NCBI GenBank assembly: GCA_000695745.1 | Contig: ASHK01000484.1 | Coordinates: 1 to 5,687 of the forward strand | DNA length: 5,687 bases | From: Vibrio madracius | GTDB lineage: Bacteria > Pseudomonadota > Gammaproteobacteria > Enterobacterales > Vibrionaceae | Direction of reading: 5' to 3' | Shown here: positions 1 to 5,687 of the stretch, piece after piece | Numbering within the stretch: position 1 is the first letter of the stretch | Layout of the letters: each line of letters opens with the position of its first letter | Position numbers and translations under genes: made by a program | The notes under the pieces: generated by a model | The model's input: only the letters and a program-made list of their open reading frames with translations | Told to the model about the DNA's origin: nothing | Databases searched by the model: none

Positions 1-747
1 TCAGAAGACAGTACTGACAAGCTAGCGGCATTTGAATCGGCACAGAAAGCGCAAGGCTATTTACCTATCAATCACTTTGGTGATTTGGAGTTTGCATCGA
101 ACGTAGCGCAAACCGAAGAACTCGCCAAAGCAGTACGCCCGCTGTCGAGTAGAGCATTAGACGATACAGAAATAAACCTGCAAGTAGACTTGGGGCCGAT
201 CACTATTCGATTACAAGGTTGGGTCACTGGCCTCTATGGTTCTGGTCTACTTAGATATCGCAGTGGTCGGTTGCGTTCTAGTGACTATCTAAATGCTTGG
301 ATTGACCATTTGGCGTTGACCCTAGCAGGACATCCTACAGCGACACATATGCTGGCTTATGACAAAAAAGAAGGGGTAGTGCATCGCGTCTATCCACCAC
401 TTGATAAGGTTCAAGCTGAGCAGTATATGAAGCAGCTATTGGAGTTATTTTTAGACGGTTTGGATAAGCCATTAGCTTATTTCCCTGAATCGGCATTGGC
501 GGGAGTCGAAGCCAACTTTAGCCGTGGCAACTGGACGCCGAACGATGAAAAGATGCTAAGCAAAATGGAAGCGCGATTTATCGGTGGTTATATGCAAACG
601 GGAGAGGGAGAGAATCCCTATATTTCTCGAGTCTGGTCTGAATGGGACGATGGCCTTGCCAATGAACTCAAGTTAGTCACGCAATTAGTGCTCGAAGCGC
701 CAAGAACGGTCAGTGTGGATGCTGAAGAGTTCTACTCTCAAGGCTAA
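1..747 (+). CDS. recC: RecC, exodeoxyribonuclease V gamma subunit (C-terminal part, 5' end outside window)
   Basis: This is the last 248 codons of recC in frame 1, open from the left edge to a TAA at 745-747. The TTG at 85 is an internal leucine codon, not the start, because homology continues upstream of it (for example the stretch GYLPINHFGDLEF). RecC is the non-catalytic subunit that splits the duplex, feeds the two strands to RecB and RecD, and scans for Chi. The part visible here corresponds to the C-terminal domain, which in E. coli has a nuclease-like fold without catalytic residues and contacts RecD. Recognisable blocks against remembered E. coli RecC are GLLRYRSGRL (E. coli GLLRWRPSLL), a following W-[IL]-[DE]-H-L segment, YPPLDKVQAEQY, the PES motif, and GEGENPYISRVW (E. 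coli GEGDDIWYQRLW). The frame looks undamaged. It is followed by a 246-bp gap and then recB on the same strand. Confidence 0.93.
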   Translation, partial: SEDSTDKLAAFESAQKAQGYLPINHFGDLEFASNVAQTEELAKAVRPLSSRALDDTEINLQVDLGPITIRLQGWVTGLYGSGLLRYRSGRLRSSDYLNAWIDHLALTLAGHPTATHMLAYDKKEGVVHRVYPPLDKVQAEQYMKQLLELFLDGLDKPLAYFPESALAGVEANFSRGNWTPNDEKMLSKMEARFIGGYMQTGEGENPYISRVWSEWDDGLANELKLVTQLVLEAPRTVSVDAEEFYSQG

Positions 748-993
748 GAGAAAGTCTTATGCACATATCAGATCTGGTAAGAAAGAGAGAGGGTGGCCGC
801 CAGTGTTTTTATAGTGTGTAGGGAGATTGCTGTACGGCCAAGTAGGTCAGAGGGACCAGTTTCTAGGGCGCATAGTAGTGGGAGCGGATAATGAATTCCG
901 TGAATGCGATCGCACCCTGCATAAATGGTAGTTATATCTAATTGATAGAATTAAAGAATTAAGCGTTGGATCACACAGTTGAGTTTAAACACC
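748..993 (+). other. recC-recB intergenic region, no confident gene
   Basis: These 246 bp separate the recC stop from the preferred recB start. In E. coli and other enterics this position holds ptrA (protease III); no ptrA-like peptide is recognisable in any frame. The first ~150 bp are purine-rich on the + strand, and 919-964 is AT-rich. I looked for a recC terminator and found only a weak 6-bp inverted repeat (TGGCCG 794-799 with CGGCCA 835-840, 35-base loop) with no T tract after it. I looked for a recB promoter: TTGATA at 942-947 resembles a -35 box and TAGAAT at 946-951 a -10 box, but neither has a partner at a sensible spacing. Two tiny ORFs (759-821 and 891-941) have purine-rich sequence upstream but no recognisable product. 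Confidence 0.6.
905..914. repeat. 10-bp perfect palindrome containing GATC
   Basis: TGCGATCGCA reads the same on both strands and contains a Dam-type GATC. It lies about 80 bp upstream of the recB start. A palindrome of this length can arise by chance; a binding-site role is only a possibility. Confidence 0.35.
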
Positions 994-3900
994 ATGTCAC
1001 AGAGCCATGAACCGATAGCGTTAGACACCATGCAGTTTCCATTGCACGGTGCAAGATTAATAGAAGCGTCTGCGGGCACAGGTAAAACATTTACCATTGC
1101 GGGTCTGTATTTACGTCTACTTCTTGGTCATGGCAGCGATCAAAGTCGTCATCAACAGCCATTAACGGTCGACCAGATCTTAGTCGTAACGTTTACGGAA
1201 GCGGCAACGGCGGAGCTTAGGGATCGTATTCGCGCTCGAATCCATCAAGCGCGAATTGCTTTTGCGCGTGGTAACAGTGACGACCCAGTCATTAAGCCTC
1301 TGTTAGCCGATATTACTGATCGGCGCTTTGCAGTGGATACTTTGCTGCAAGCAGAACGACAAATGGACGAAGCGGCGGTGTATACCATCCATGGTTTCTG
1401 CCAACGAATGTTAACCCAAAATGCGTTGAGTCTGGATCTCGATTTAACAATGAAATTTATAACTGACGAAAGCAGACTAAAAGCACAAGTAGTCGCGGAT
1501 TTTTGGCGCAGCCAGTTTTATCCTTTGGGGCTGGAGTTAGCTAGTGAAGTCCGAAAGCTATGGGCAACGCCAAATGATTTGCTCAAGGTCATTGCTCATT
1601 ACCTGACGGGGCCTGCGTTGTCGCTGACCAATGTCGATGCTTGCAGCGATATTACCCAGCTCCATGCACAGAATTTACAGCGAATCCAAGCCCTTAAGTC
1701 TGAGTGGTTGGCGGTTGCCGATGACATCGTTGGGTGTATCAGTCAATCGGACGTTAATAAACGCAGCTACACCAAAAAATCGCTGCCTACTTGGGTTGCG
1801 GCGATCACTGATTGGTCCAAACAAGAAACACTGGATTACTATTTACCAACGCAATTAGAGAAATTTGCTCAAAACGTTCTTATAGAAAAAACGCCTAAGG
1901 GTGACGCGCCAACGATGGCGATCTTTGCTGCGATCGAAGCCTTTTTGGCACAGCCGCCTGAGCTTAAAACATCATTGTTGGCATTGGCTATTCAGCATTG
2001 TCGTCAGCGACTGGCGTTAGCCAAAGAACAAAAGCAATGGCTCTCCTTTGATGACTTGTTAACCCACTTGTCTGCCGCGTTGGACGGTGAATCTGGTGAC
2101 AGTCTTGCAGAGAAAATTCGAAGCCAATTTCCGGTGGCGATGATCGATGAGTTCCAAGATACGGACCCGCTTCAGTACCAAATATTTAGTCATGTGTACT
2201 TAAATCACCTCGACTGTGGCTGGTTTATGATTGGCGATCCTAAGCAGGCGATCTACGGTTTTCGTGGTGCCGATATTTTCACTTATATACAAGCTCGAAA
2301 TCAGGTACAAGACCACTATACGCTGGGTACCAACTGGCGCTCCAGTGAGAGTATGGTCGACGGAGTGAATACGCTATTTAAACAGGCTGACTCTGCCTTT
2401 CTCTACGATGATGACATTCCGTTTCATGCCGTCAATGCGAGTCCTAAAGCAGGCAAAATGCAGTGGCAATTTAATGGTGAACATCAAGCGGCAATGCAAT
2501 TTTGGCTGCAAGATGCGCAATCCCCCATTGCTAAAGGGGATTATGTGTCAACAATGGCCGTCGCTACCGCTCAGCACATTAAACAGGTGTTAACCCAGTC
2601 TCAAACCGGTAAAGCGGCGCTGGTTAATGGAGATAGCCACGAAGCGATTGAAGCGGGCAACATTGCAGTGTTGGTGAGAACCGGTAGCGAAGGTCAGTTG
2701 ATTAAACAGGCGTTGGCTGAGCGCGGTATTGCTAGCGTTTATCTTTCCAATCGAGACAGCGTTTTTACCAGCGAAATTGCTGATGATGTGCTGCGTTTGA
2801 TGCTGGCAGTTTGGCATCAAGATGATGAGAGAATGCTAAAAAGTGCGTTGGCTTCGCAGCTATTTGCTCTGCCTGCCGTCCAACTAGACAGTCTCAATAA
2901 CGATGAAAACCTTTGGGAACAAGTGGTTGCTGAATTTCGTGAGTATCGTCAACTTTGGATGTCGCGCGGCATTTTGCCAATGCTGCGCTCGGTGTTGTTT
3001 AAACGAGAAATATCCAACCGACTGCTGGCCACTGATGGTGGTGAGCGATTACTTACCGACTATCTCCATTTGGGAGAACTGCTGCAGGCAGCAAGGCAAG
3101 ATATGGAAAGCGACAGCGCGTTATTGCGCTGGCTGGGGCAAGCCATTGATGACGCGAAGCAAGGGCTTGGATCTAGTGACGAGCATATTCAGCGTTTAGA
3201 GTCAGAGCGGAATCTGGTTCAGATTATCACGATTCATAAGTCAAAAGGTTTGGAATACGATTTAGTGTATCTGCCGTTTGTGGTGAGCTATCGAGAAGCG
3301 AACGAAGCGAAGTTCTATGATGCAGAAAGCCAGTCATCGGTGCTCGATCTGCGTCAATCGTTAGCTTCGATGGCACAAGCGGACAAAGAGCGGCTTGCTG
3401 AAGATTTACGTCTCATCTATGTTGCATTAACTCGTGCGGTTTACGCCTGTTTTATAGGGATGGCGCCGCTTAGAAATGGCCGTTCCACCAAGGAGCCAAC
3501 AGGGCTTCATCACAGCGCGATTGGGCATCTGATTCAAAATGGGCAAGAGATGGGGGTGAGCGAGTTAAGTTCTGCGCTCAACCAACTTACCAATGCGTCT
3601 CAAGCTATCGCGATTACTGAGTTACCAGAGCTCGATGAGGAGCGTTATCAAGAGTTGGAGCGACCAACCGAAGAGCTTGTCGCTAAAGCTCAATCCAAGA
3701 CCATCGACCGTGATTGGCGAATCACCAGCTACTCAGCCCTTGTAAAACAGAGCCATCATAGCAGCGATAATGAGGTGTTTATTGAGGCATCTGGGCTCGA
3801 TATCGATTCATCTGAAGAACACGAAGTCGATGTGTTATTGGAGCCAGAAAAAACCATTTTTCATTTTCCTAAAGGAGCTCGTCCCGGTACGTTTTTGCAT

Positions 3901-4227
3901 ACGGTATTTGAACAGGTGGAATTTACAGAGCCTGCCACATCATCACAAAACAGTGAGGTGATTCGTCAACTTCTCGAACGGGAACAATACGATGCAGAGT
4001 GGTTACCGGTGATTCAGCAGCTTGTGGATCAGGTTATGAATACGGCGCTAGATGGTAAGGCGTTGTATTTAAGAGATAAGGACTCTGCGCAACGTTTAGT
4101 CGAGATGGAATTCCTGTTGCCGATTGAAGTACTTGATGCGGTGTCATTAAACCGTGTTATACAACGCTATGATGCGTTATCTGCGAAGGCAACTGAGTTG
4201 GTTTTTACACCGTTAAAGGCATGCTAA
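994..4227 (+). CDS. recB: RecB, exodeoxyribonuclease V beta subunit: helicase and first part of nuclease domain, ORF cut by a frameshift
   Basis: RecB is the 3'-5' SF1A helicase and the only nuclease of RecBCD. I prefer ATG 994 because it places 12 residues ahead of the MQFPLHGARLIEASAGTGKT block, about as in E. coli; TTG 979 would add five residues, and no strong Shine-Dalgarno decides between them. Numbered from ATG 994: Walker A ASAGTGKT 25-32 (K31, E. coli K29); VVTFTEAATAELR; IHGFCQRML; Walker B IDEFQDTD with D385 E386; GDPKQAIYGFRGAD near 414-427; NWRSS from 447; VQIITIHKSKGLEY 742-755; YVALTRA 809-815. The nuclease domain starts with GTFLH (H969, E. coli H956) and VEMEF (E1037, E. coli E1020). 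At about 4215-4217 the frame is lost, adding A-C and a TAA at 4225-4227; the expected G-M-L-K-G-F-I-D-L-V continues in other frames. Residues 145-154 are scrambled by a compensated indel pair. With four missing bases restored, RecB would be 1205 residues (E. coli 1180). Confidence 0.93.
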   Translation: MSQSHEPIALDTMQFPLHGARLIEASAGTGKTFTIAGLYLRLLLGHGSDQSRHQQPLTVDQILVVTFTEAATAELRDRIRARIHQARIAFARGNSDDPVIKPLLADITDRRFAVDTLLQAERQMDEAAVYTIHGFCQRMLTQNALSLDLDLTMKFITDESRLKAQVVADFWRSQFYPLGLELASEVRKLWATPNDLLKVIAHYLTGPALSLTNVDACSDITQLHAQNLQRIQALKSEWLAVADDIVGCISQSDVNKRSYTKKSLPTWVAAITDWSKQETLDYYLPTQLEKFAQNVLIEKTPKGDAPTMAIFAAIEAFLAQPPELKTSLLALAIQHCRQRLALAKEQKQWLSFDDLLTHLSAALDGESGDSLAEKIRSQFPVAMIDEFQDTDPLQYQIFSHVYLNHLDCGWFMIGDPKQAIYGFRGADIFTYIQARNQVQDHYTLGTNWRSSESMVDGVNTLFKQADSAFLYDDDIPFHAVNASPKAGKMQWQFNGEHQAAMQFWLQDAQSPIAKGDYVSTMAVATAQHIKQVLTQSQTGKAALVNGDSHEAIEAGNIAVLVRTGSEGQLIKQALAERGIASVYLSNRDSVFTSEIADDVLRLMLAVWHQDDERMLKSALASQLFALPAVQLDSLNNDENLWEQVVAEFREYRQLWMSRGILPMLRSVLFKREISNRLLATDGGERLLTDYLHLGELLQAARQDMESDSALLRWLGQAIDDAKQGLGSSDEHIQRLESERNLVQIITIHKSKGLEYDLVYLPFVVSYREANEAKFYDAESQSSVLDLRQSLASMAQADKERLAEDLRLIYVALTRAVYACFIGMAPLRNGRSTKEPTGLHHSAIGHLIQNGQEMGVSELSSALNQLTNASQAIAITELPELDEERYQELERPTEELVAKAQSKTIDRDWRITSYSALVKQSHHSSDNEVFIEASGLDIDSSEEHEVDVLLEPEKTIFHFPKGARPGTFLHTVFEQVEFTEPATSSQNSEVIRQLLEREQYDAEWLPVIQQLVDQVMNTALDGKALYLRDKDSAQRLVEMEFLLPIEVLDAVSLNRVIQRYDALSAKATELVFTPLKAC
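1426..1455 (+). other. Compensated frameshift pair inside recB
   Basis: As written, residues 145-154 read LSLDLDLTMK. Shifted by one base, 1428-1454 reads ESGSRFNNE, and a lost T before it (GCG TTT GAG instead of GCG TTG AG) restores NAFESG. E. coli RecB has NAFESGMLFEQQ at the same place with identical spacing to the following DES. The original frame resumes at 1456 if one A of the AAA run at 1453-1455 is removed. The ORF stays open, so the change is invisible to an ORF caller. Confidence 0.8.
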
Positions 4228-4231
4228 AGGC
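4214..4231 (+). other. Double frameshift site in a TAAAGGC direct repeat
   Basis: TAAAGGC occurs at 4214-4220 and 4225-4231, separated by ATGC. Each copy lacks one base relative to the frame needed for the conserved RecB stretch L-K-G-M-L-K-G-F: TTA AAA GGC ATG and CTA AAG GGC TTT (or CTA AAA GGC TTT) would be expected. The first loss moves frame 1 to frame 3 and the second frame 3 to frame 2. Confidence 0.85.
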
Positions 4232-4405
4232 TTTATTGACTTAGTGTTTGAACATCAAGGTAAGTACTATGTGCTCGACTGGAAATCAAATCATTTAGGC
4301 GATGAAGCAGAACGTTATCAAAAACATCAACTCAACAACGCTATGGTTGATCATCGTTATGATCTCCAATACCAAATTTACGCGTTGGCGCTGCATCGTT
4401 TCTTG

Positions 4406-4411
4406 AAACCC
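4406..4411 (+). other. Frameshift site in recB, AAACCC
   Basis: Homology passes from frame 2 (ALHRFLK) to frame 1 (RIADYDYD) across TTGAAACCCGC. One extra A or C here would give L-K-T-R-I-A-D or L-K-P-R-I-A-D without a gap; E. coli has YLRHRIADYDY at this point. Confidence 0.82.
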
Positions 4412-4461
4412 GCATCGCGGATTATGATTATGACCAGCATTTTGGCGGCGTGTTTTATCTC

Positions 4462-4465
4462 TTTT
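4462..4465 (+). other. Frameshift site in recB, TTTT run
   Basis: Homology passes from frame 1 (GGVFYL) to frame 3 (RGVRPDSDSG) across CTCTTTTACGAGG. A fifth T would give Y-L-F-L-R-G, matching E. coli YLFLRG exactly. Confidence 0.83.
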
Positions 4466-4604
4466 ACGAGGGGTTAGACCTGATTCTGACTCCGGTATTT
4501 TTAGTGCTAGACCAGATAAAGCCATGATAGAAGCGTTGGATGGGTTGATGTCAGGAGAGCCTTTGCAATTGGACGAAACAAATGAGCAAATGGGGTTAGA
4601 TTTC

Positions 4605-4609
4605 TGATG
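4605..4609 (+). promoter_or_regulatory. Stop-start overlap TGATG joining recB to recD
   Basis: The recB stop TGA (4605-4607) and the recD start ATG (4607-4609) share one A. This arrangement usually means one transcript and translational coupling, which would help keep subunits in equal amounts. A GGGG run lies at 4592-4595, rather far from the ATG, so the recD ribosome site looks weak on its own. If the recB frame really ends at 4227, coupled translation of recD would be reduced. Confidence 0.75.
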
Positions 4610-5104
4610 GGAATGGTATTAGAAAATTTCTCCGAATGGGTGACGTATTTAGCAGAAAAAAGCATTTTGAGGCCCCTGGATTTTCAGTTTGCTAAGTTTA
4701 TTGCCTCCATAGAATCACAGCATCAAGATGAGTTGATGTGGTTAGCTTCGGTAACCAGCTACCAGTTGGGTCAAGGACATATTTGTGTCAATCTTGATGC
4801 GGATGAGCACGTATTACCACCTATGCCCAGTTTAATTGGTTTGTATGGTGAAGCGGCTGAATCACTAGAATACTTGGTTAACCAAGTTGACTGGCAACAG
4901 GTCATGATGGAAGCGTCAACGGTTACCTGTTTGTCTCCAAACGAAGTTATGACCGCGGCGGTCACGCCATTGGTTTGGCAGCAAAATAGGCTTTATCTTC
5001 AGCGTTATTACTATTTTGAGCAGACCATTGCCACTCGCCTCAATGCGATGGCGGAGCTATTCCCATCGAAAGAGGCGCTCAGCAAAGCGTCGCAACGATG
5101 TTAG
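4607..5104 (+). CDS. recD: RecD, exodeoxyribonuclease V alpha subunit: N-terminal part, ORF cut by a frameshift
   Basis: RecD is the fast 5'-3' SF1B helicase of RecBCD and also restrains RecA loading before Chi. This segment, 165 residues as read, is the N-terminal domain that in E. coli packs against RecC; it has no ATPase motif. Blocks shared with remembered E. coli RecD are LRPLDFQFA (E. coli LRPLDVQFA), GQGHICVNL (GEGHVCLPL) and [16 protein letters not shown] (DRLYLNRMWCNERTVA). I chose ATG 4607 because it overlaps the recB stop; ATG 4613 is a second possibility two codons on. The TAG at 5102-5104 is premature: the protein continues as ATMLDRLF in frame 1. One missing A, either in AAA 5069-5071 or AAA 5084-5086, explains the break. 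Confidence 0.88.
   Translation: MGMVLENFSEWVTYLAEKSILRPLDFQFAKFIASIESQHQDELMWLASVTSYQLGQGHICVNLDADEHVLPPMPSLIGLYGEAAESLEYLVNQVDWQQVMMEASTVTCLSPNEVMTAAVTPLVWQQNRLYLQRYYYFEQTIATRLNAMAELFPSKEALSKASQRC
5069..5086 (+). other. Frameshift site in recD, one of two AAA runs
   Basis: Homology leaves frame 2 and resumes in frame 1 before ATG 5098. Adding an A to 5084-5086 gives S-K-E-A-L-S-K-S-V-A-T-M-L-D; adding it to 5069-5071 gives [14 protein letters not shown]. Both are plausible, so the exact position is not settled. Confidence 0.75.
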
Positions 5105-5687
5105 ACCGTTTATTCATGCGTGAGTATCACTACCTGTATACTGCCTTGTCTGCGCTACCCGCAGAGCAGAATAATCAAGTCATGCGTCAGCAAGTTATCT
5201 GCGATTTTCTCGATGTCGTCGATGCAGAGCCTATCGATTGGTTTTATGTTGACGACATAGTCACGCAAGCGACCAATGTAACAGCACTGCAAGCATTAGA
5301 TGACGCGATTCCATTATCATTGTGTTTGAACTGGCAAAAAGTGGCTGCTGCTGTTGCACTTACCCGCCGATTCGCCGTCATATCAGGTGGACCGGGTACT
5401 GGCAAAACCACGACAGTAACTAAGCTGTTAGCTGCGATGGTGCATCAGGCGAATCAATCAGGTGAATCACCTTCCATTAAGCTGGTGGCACCAACAGGGA
5501 AGGCGGCCGCTCGTTTGACTGAGTCCATCGGTAAAGCGGTCGACTCATTGACTGTTGAGCCTAAAATTAAGCAGCAAATTCCGACAGAGTCGAGTACGTT
5601 GCATCGCTTACTCGGAGCCATTCCCGGTCGTGTTGAGTTTCGACATAACAAAGCTAACCCACTGCATTTAGATGTGCTTGTTCTCGA
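5098..5687 (+). CDS. recD: RecD continuation: start of the helicase motor (runs off the right edge)
   Basis: Frame 1 is open from 4990 to the window end and carries the rest of recD; recD homology is clear from about 5088. ATG 5098 is an internal methionine (ATMLDRLF), used here only as a boundary. [14 protein letters not shown] precedes Walker [11 protein letters not shown], with the lysine codon at 5404-5406 (K267 after repair, equivalent to E. coli K177). Then come [15 protein letters not shown] (motif Ia) and STLHRLLGA. The window stops in [10 protein letters not shown], just before the expected D-E-A-S Walker B. The stretch between MLDRLF and NWQKV is much longer than in E. coli, which puts the Walker lysine about 90 residues later. 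As read, this motor portion is out of frame with the recD start, so no full RecD would be made without correction. Confidence 0.9.
   Translation, partial: MLDRLFMREYHYLYTALSALPAEQNNQVMRQQVICDFLDVVDAEPIDWFYVDDIVTQATNVTALQALDDAIPLSLCLNWQKVAAAVALTRRFAVISGGPGTGKTTTVTKLLAAMVHQANQSGESPSIKLVAPTGKAAARLTESIGKAVDSLTVEPKIKQQIPTESSTLHRLLGAIPGRVEFRHNKANPLHLDVLVL
5481..5488 (+). other. Chi-like octamer GCTGGTGG inside recD
   Basis: The exact E. coli Chi sequence is present once on the + strand, over the codons for K-L-V-A of RecD motif Ia; I found no copy on the minus strand. In E. coli, RecBCD responds to Chi when it arrives from the 3' side, here from the right. Whether this organism uses the same octamer cannot be told from the window. 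Confidence 0.45.

Larger units (their letters stand above)
4229..4607 (+). pseudogene. recB: 3' end of recB: nuclease active site and C-terminus, split over three frames
   Basis: This is not a separate gene; it is the rest of recB after the frame breaks. From 4232 frame 2 reads FIDLVFEHQGKYYVLDWKSN, carrying the metal-binding aspartates and lysine of the RecB nuclease: D codon 4238-4240 (E. coli D1067), D codon 4277-4279 (D1080) and K codon 4283-4285 (K1082). It continues through RYDLQYQIYALALHRFLK. After AAACCC at 4406-4411 homology moves to frame 1 (RIADYDYDQHFGGVFYL), and after TTTT at 4462-4465 to frame 3 (RGVRPDSDSGIFSARPDKA), ending in GLDF and a TGA at 4605-4607. Every step is what a single lost base would cause, and the order of homology to E. 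coli RecB is unbroken. The GTG at 4244, which can be read as a start, is an ordinary valine codon of LVF. Confidence 0.88.

Noticed and set aside
794..840. TGGCCG/CGGCCA inverted repeat as a recC terminator
   Set aside because: The stem is six base pairs with a 35-base loop and there is no T tract after it.
883..898. Resemblance to lac operator (GAGCGGATAA) followed by an EcoRI site, with TCACACAG at 971-978
   Set aside because: Only ten bases match, the second half of the operator is absent and the two matching pieces are about 80 bp apart. It is not vector sequence.
906..990. Rare-cutter sites GCGATCGC (906-913) and GTTTAAAC (983-990) suggesting cloning junctions
   Set aside because: The second runs into the recB N-terminal coding region without disruption and both genes flank the gap in natural order; chance occurrence is sufficient.
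1631..1858. Overlapping + strand ORFs in alternative frames of recB (also 2408-2593, 2903-3199, 3770-3961)
   Set aside because: The recB frame matches E. coli RecB through these stretches, so these are shadows and not alternative continuations.
2590..2820. Antisense ORF within recB, and similar minus-strand ORFs at 4295-4525, 4771-4965 and 5454-5651
   Set aside because: Each lies opposite strongly conserved RecB or RecD coding sequence, has no recognisable product and is expected as a codon-usage shadow.
4211..4231. Programmed ribosomal frameshifting to express the RecB nuclease domain
   Set aside because: No X-XXY-YYZ slippery heptamer is in register at 4211-4217, and two shifts 11 bases apart plus two more downstream would all be required. 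RecB is read straight through in known relatives.
4244..4477. Separate small gene starting at GTG 4244
   Set aside because: It is the middle of the RecB nuclease domain in frame 2; GTG is the valine of LVF and the end of this ORF drifts off RecB homology after the next frame break.

Overview
This window covers the 3' end of recC, all of recB and the 5' half of recD, all on the + strand. Together they encode the RecBCD (exonuclease V) helicase-nuclease, which processes double-strand DNA ends for recombination and degrades foreign linear DNA. The protein sequences resemble E. coli RecBCD throughout but are clearly diverged. The order recC-recB-recD, with no protease III gene (ptrA) between recC and recB, together with the protein character and intermediate base composition, suggests a marine gammaproteobacterium. 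Vibrionaceae is the best guess; this is inferred from memory of the family, not from a search.

Layout: 1-747 is the C-terminal 248 residues of RecC. 748-993 is a 246-bp non-coding gap with no convincing terminator or promoter. 994-4607 is recB, whose stop codon overlaps the recD start by one base (TGATG at 4605-4609). recD runs from 4607 off the right edge, ending just before the expected Walker B motif.

The main anomaly is that recB and recD cannot be read through in one frame. Comparison with the remembered E. coli proteins points to four single-base losses near the recB 3' end (about 4215-4217, 4226-4230, 4406-4411 and 4462-4465) and one in recD (within 5069-5086). A compensating loss and gain at 1426-1455 scrambles ten residues of recB without interrupting its ORF. 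All seven events fall in short homopolymer runs. Restoring them gives a 1205-residue RecB with every helicase motif and all nuclease active-site residues, and a recD open to the window edge. This looks like a patch of homopolymer sequencing error. If it is real, RecB is a helicase without a working nuclease and RecD is cut before its ATPase motifs. I see no mobile element, CRISPR array, RNA gene or novel system here.
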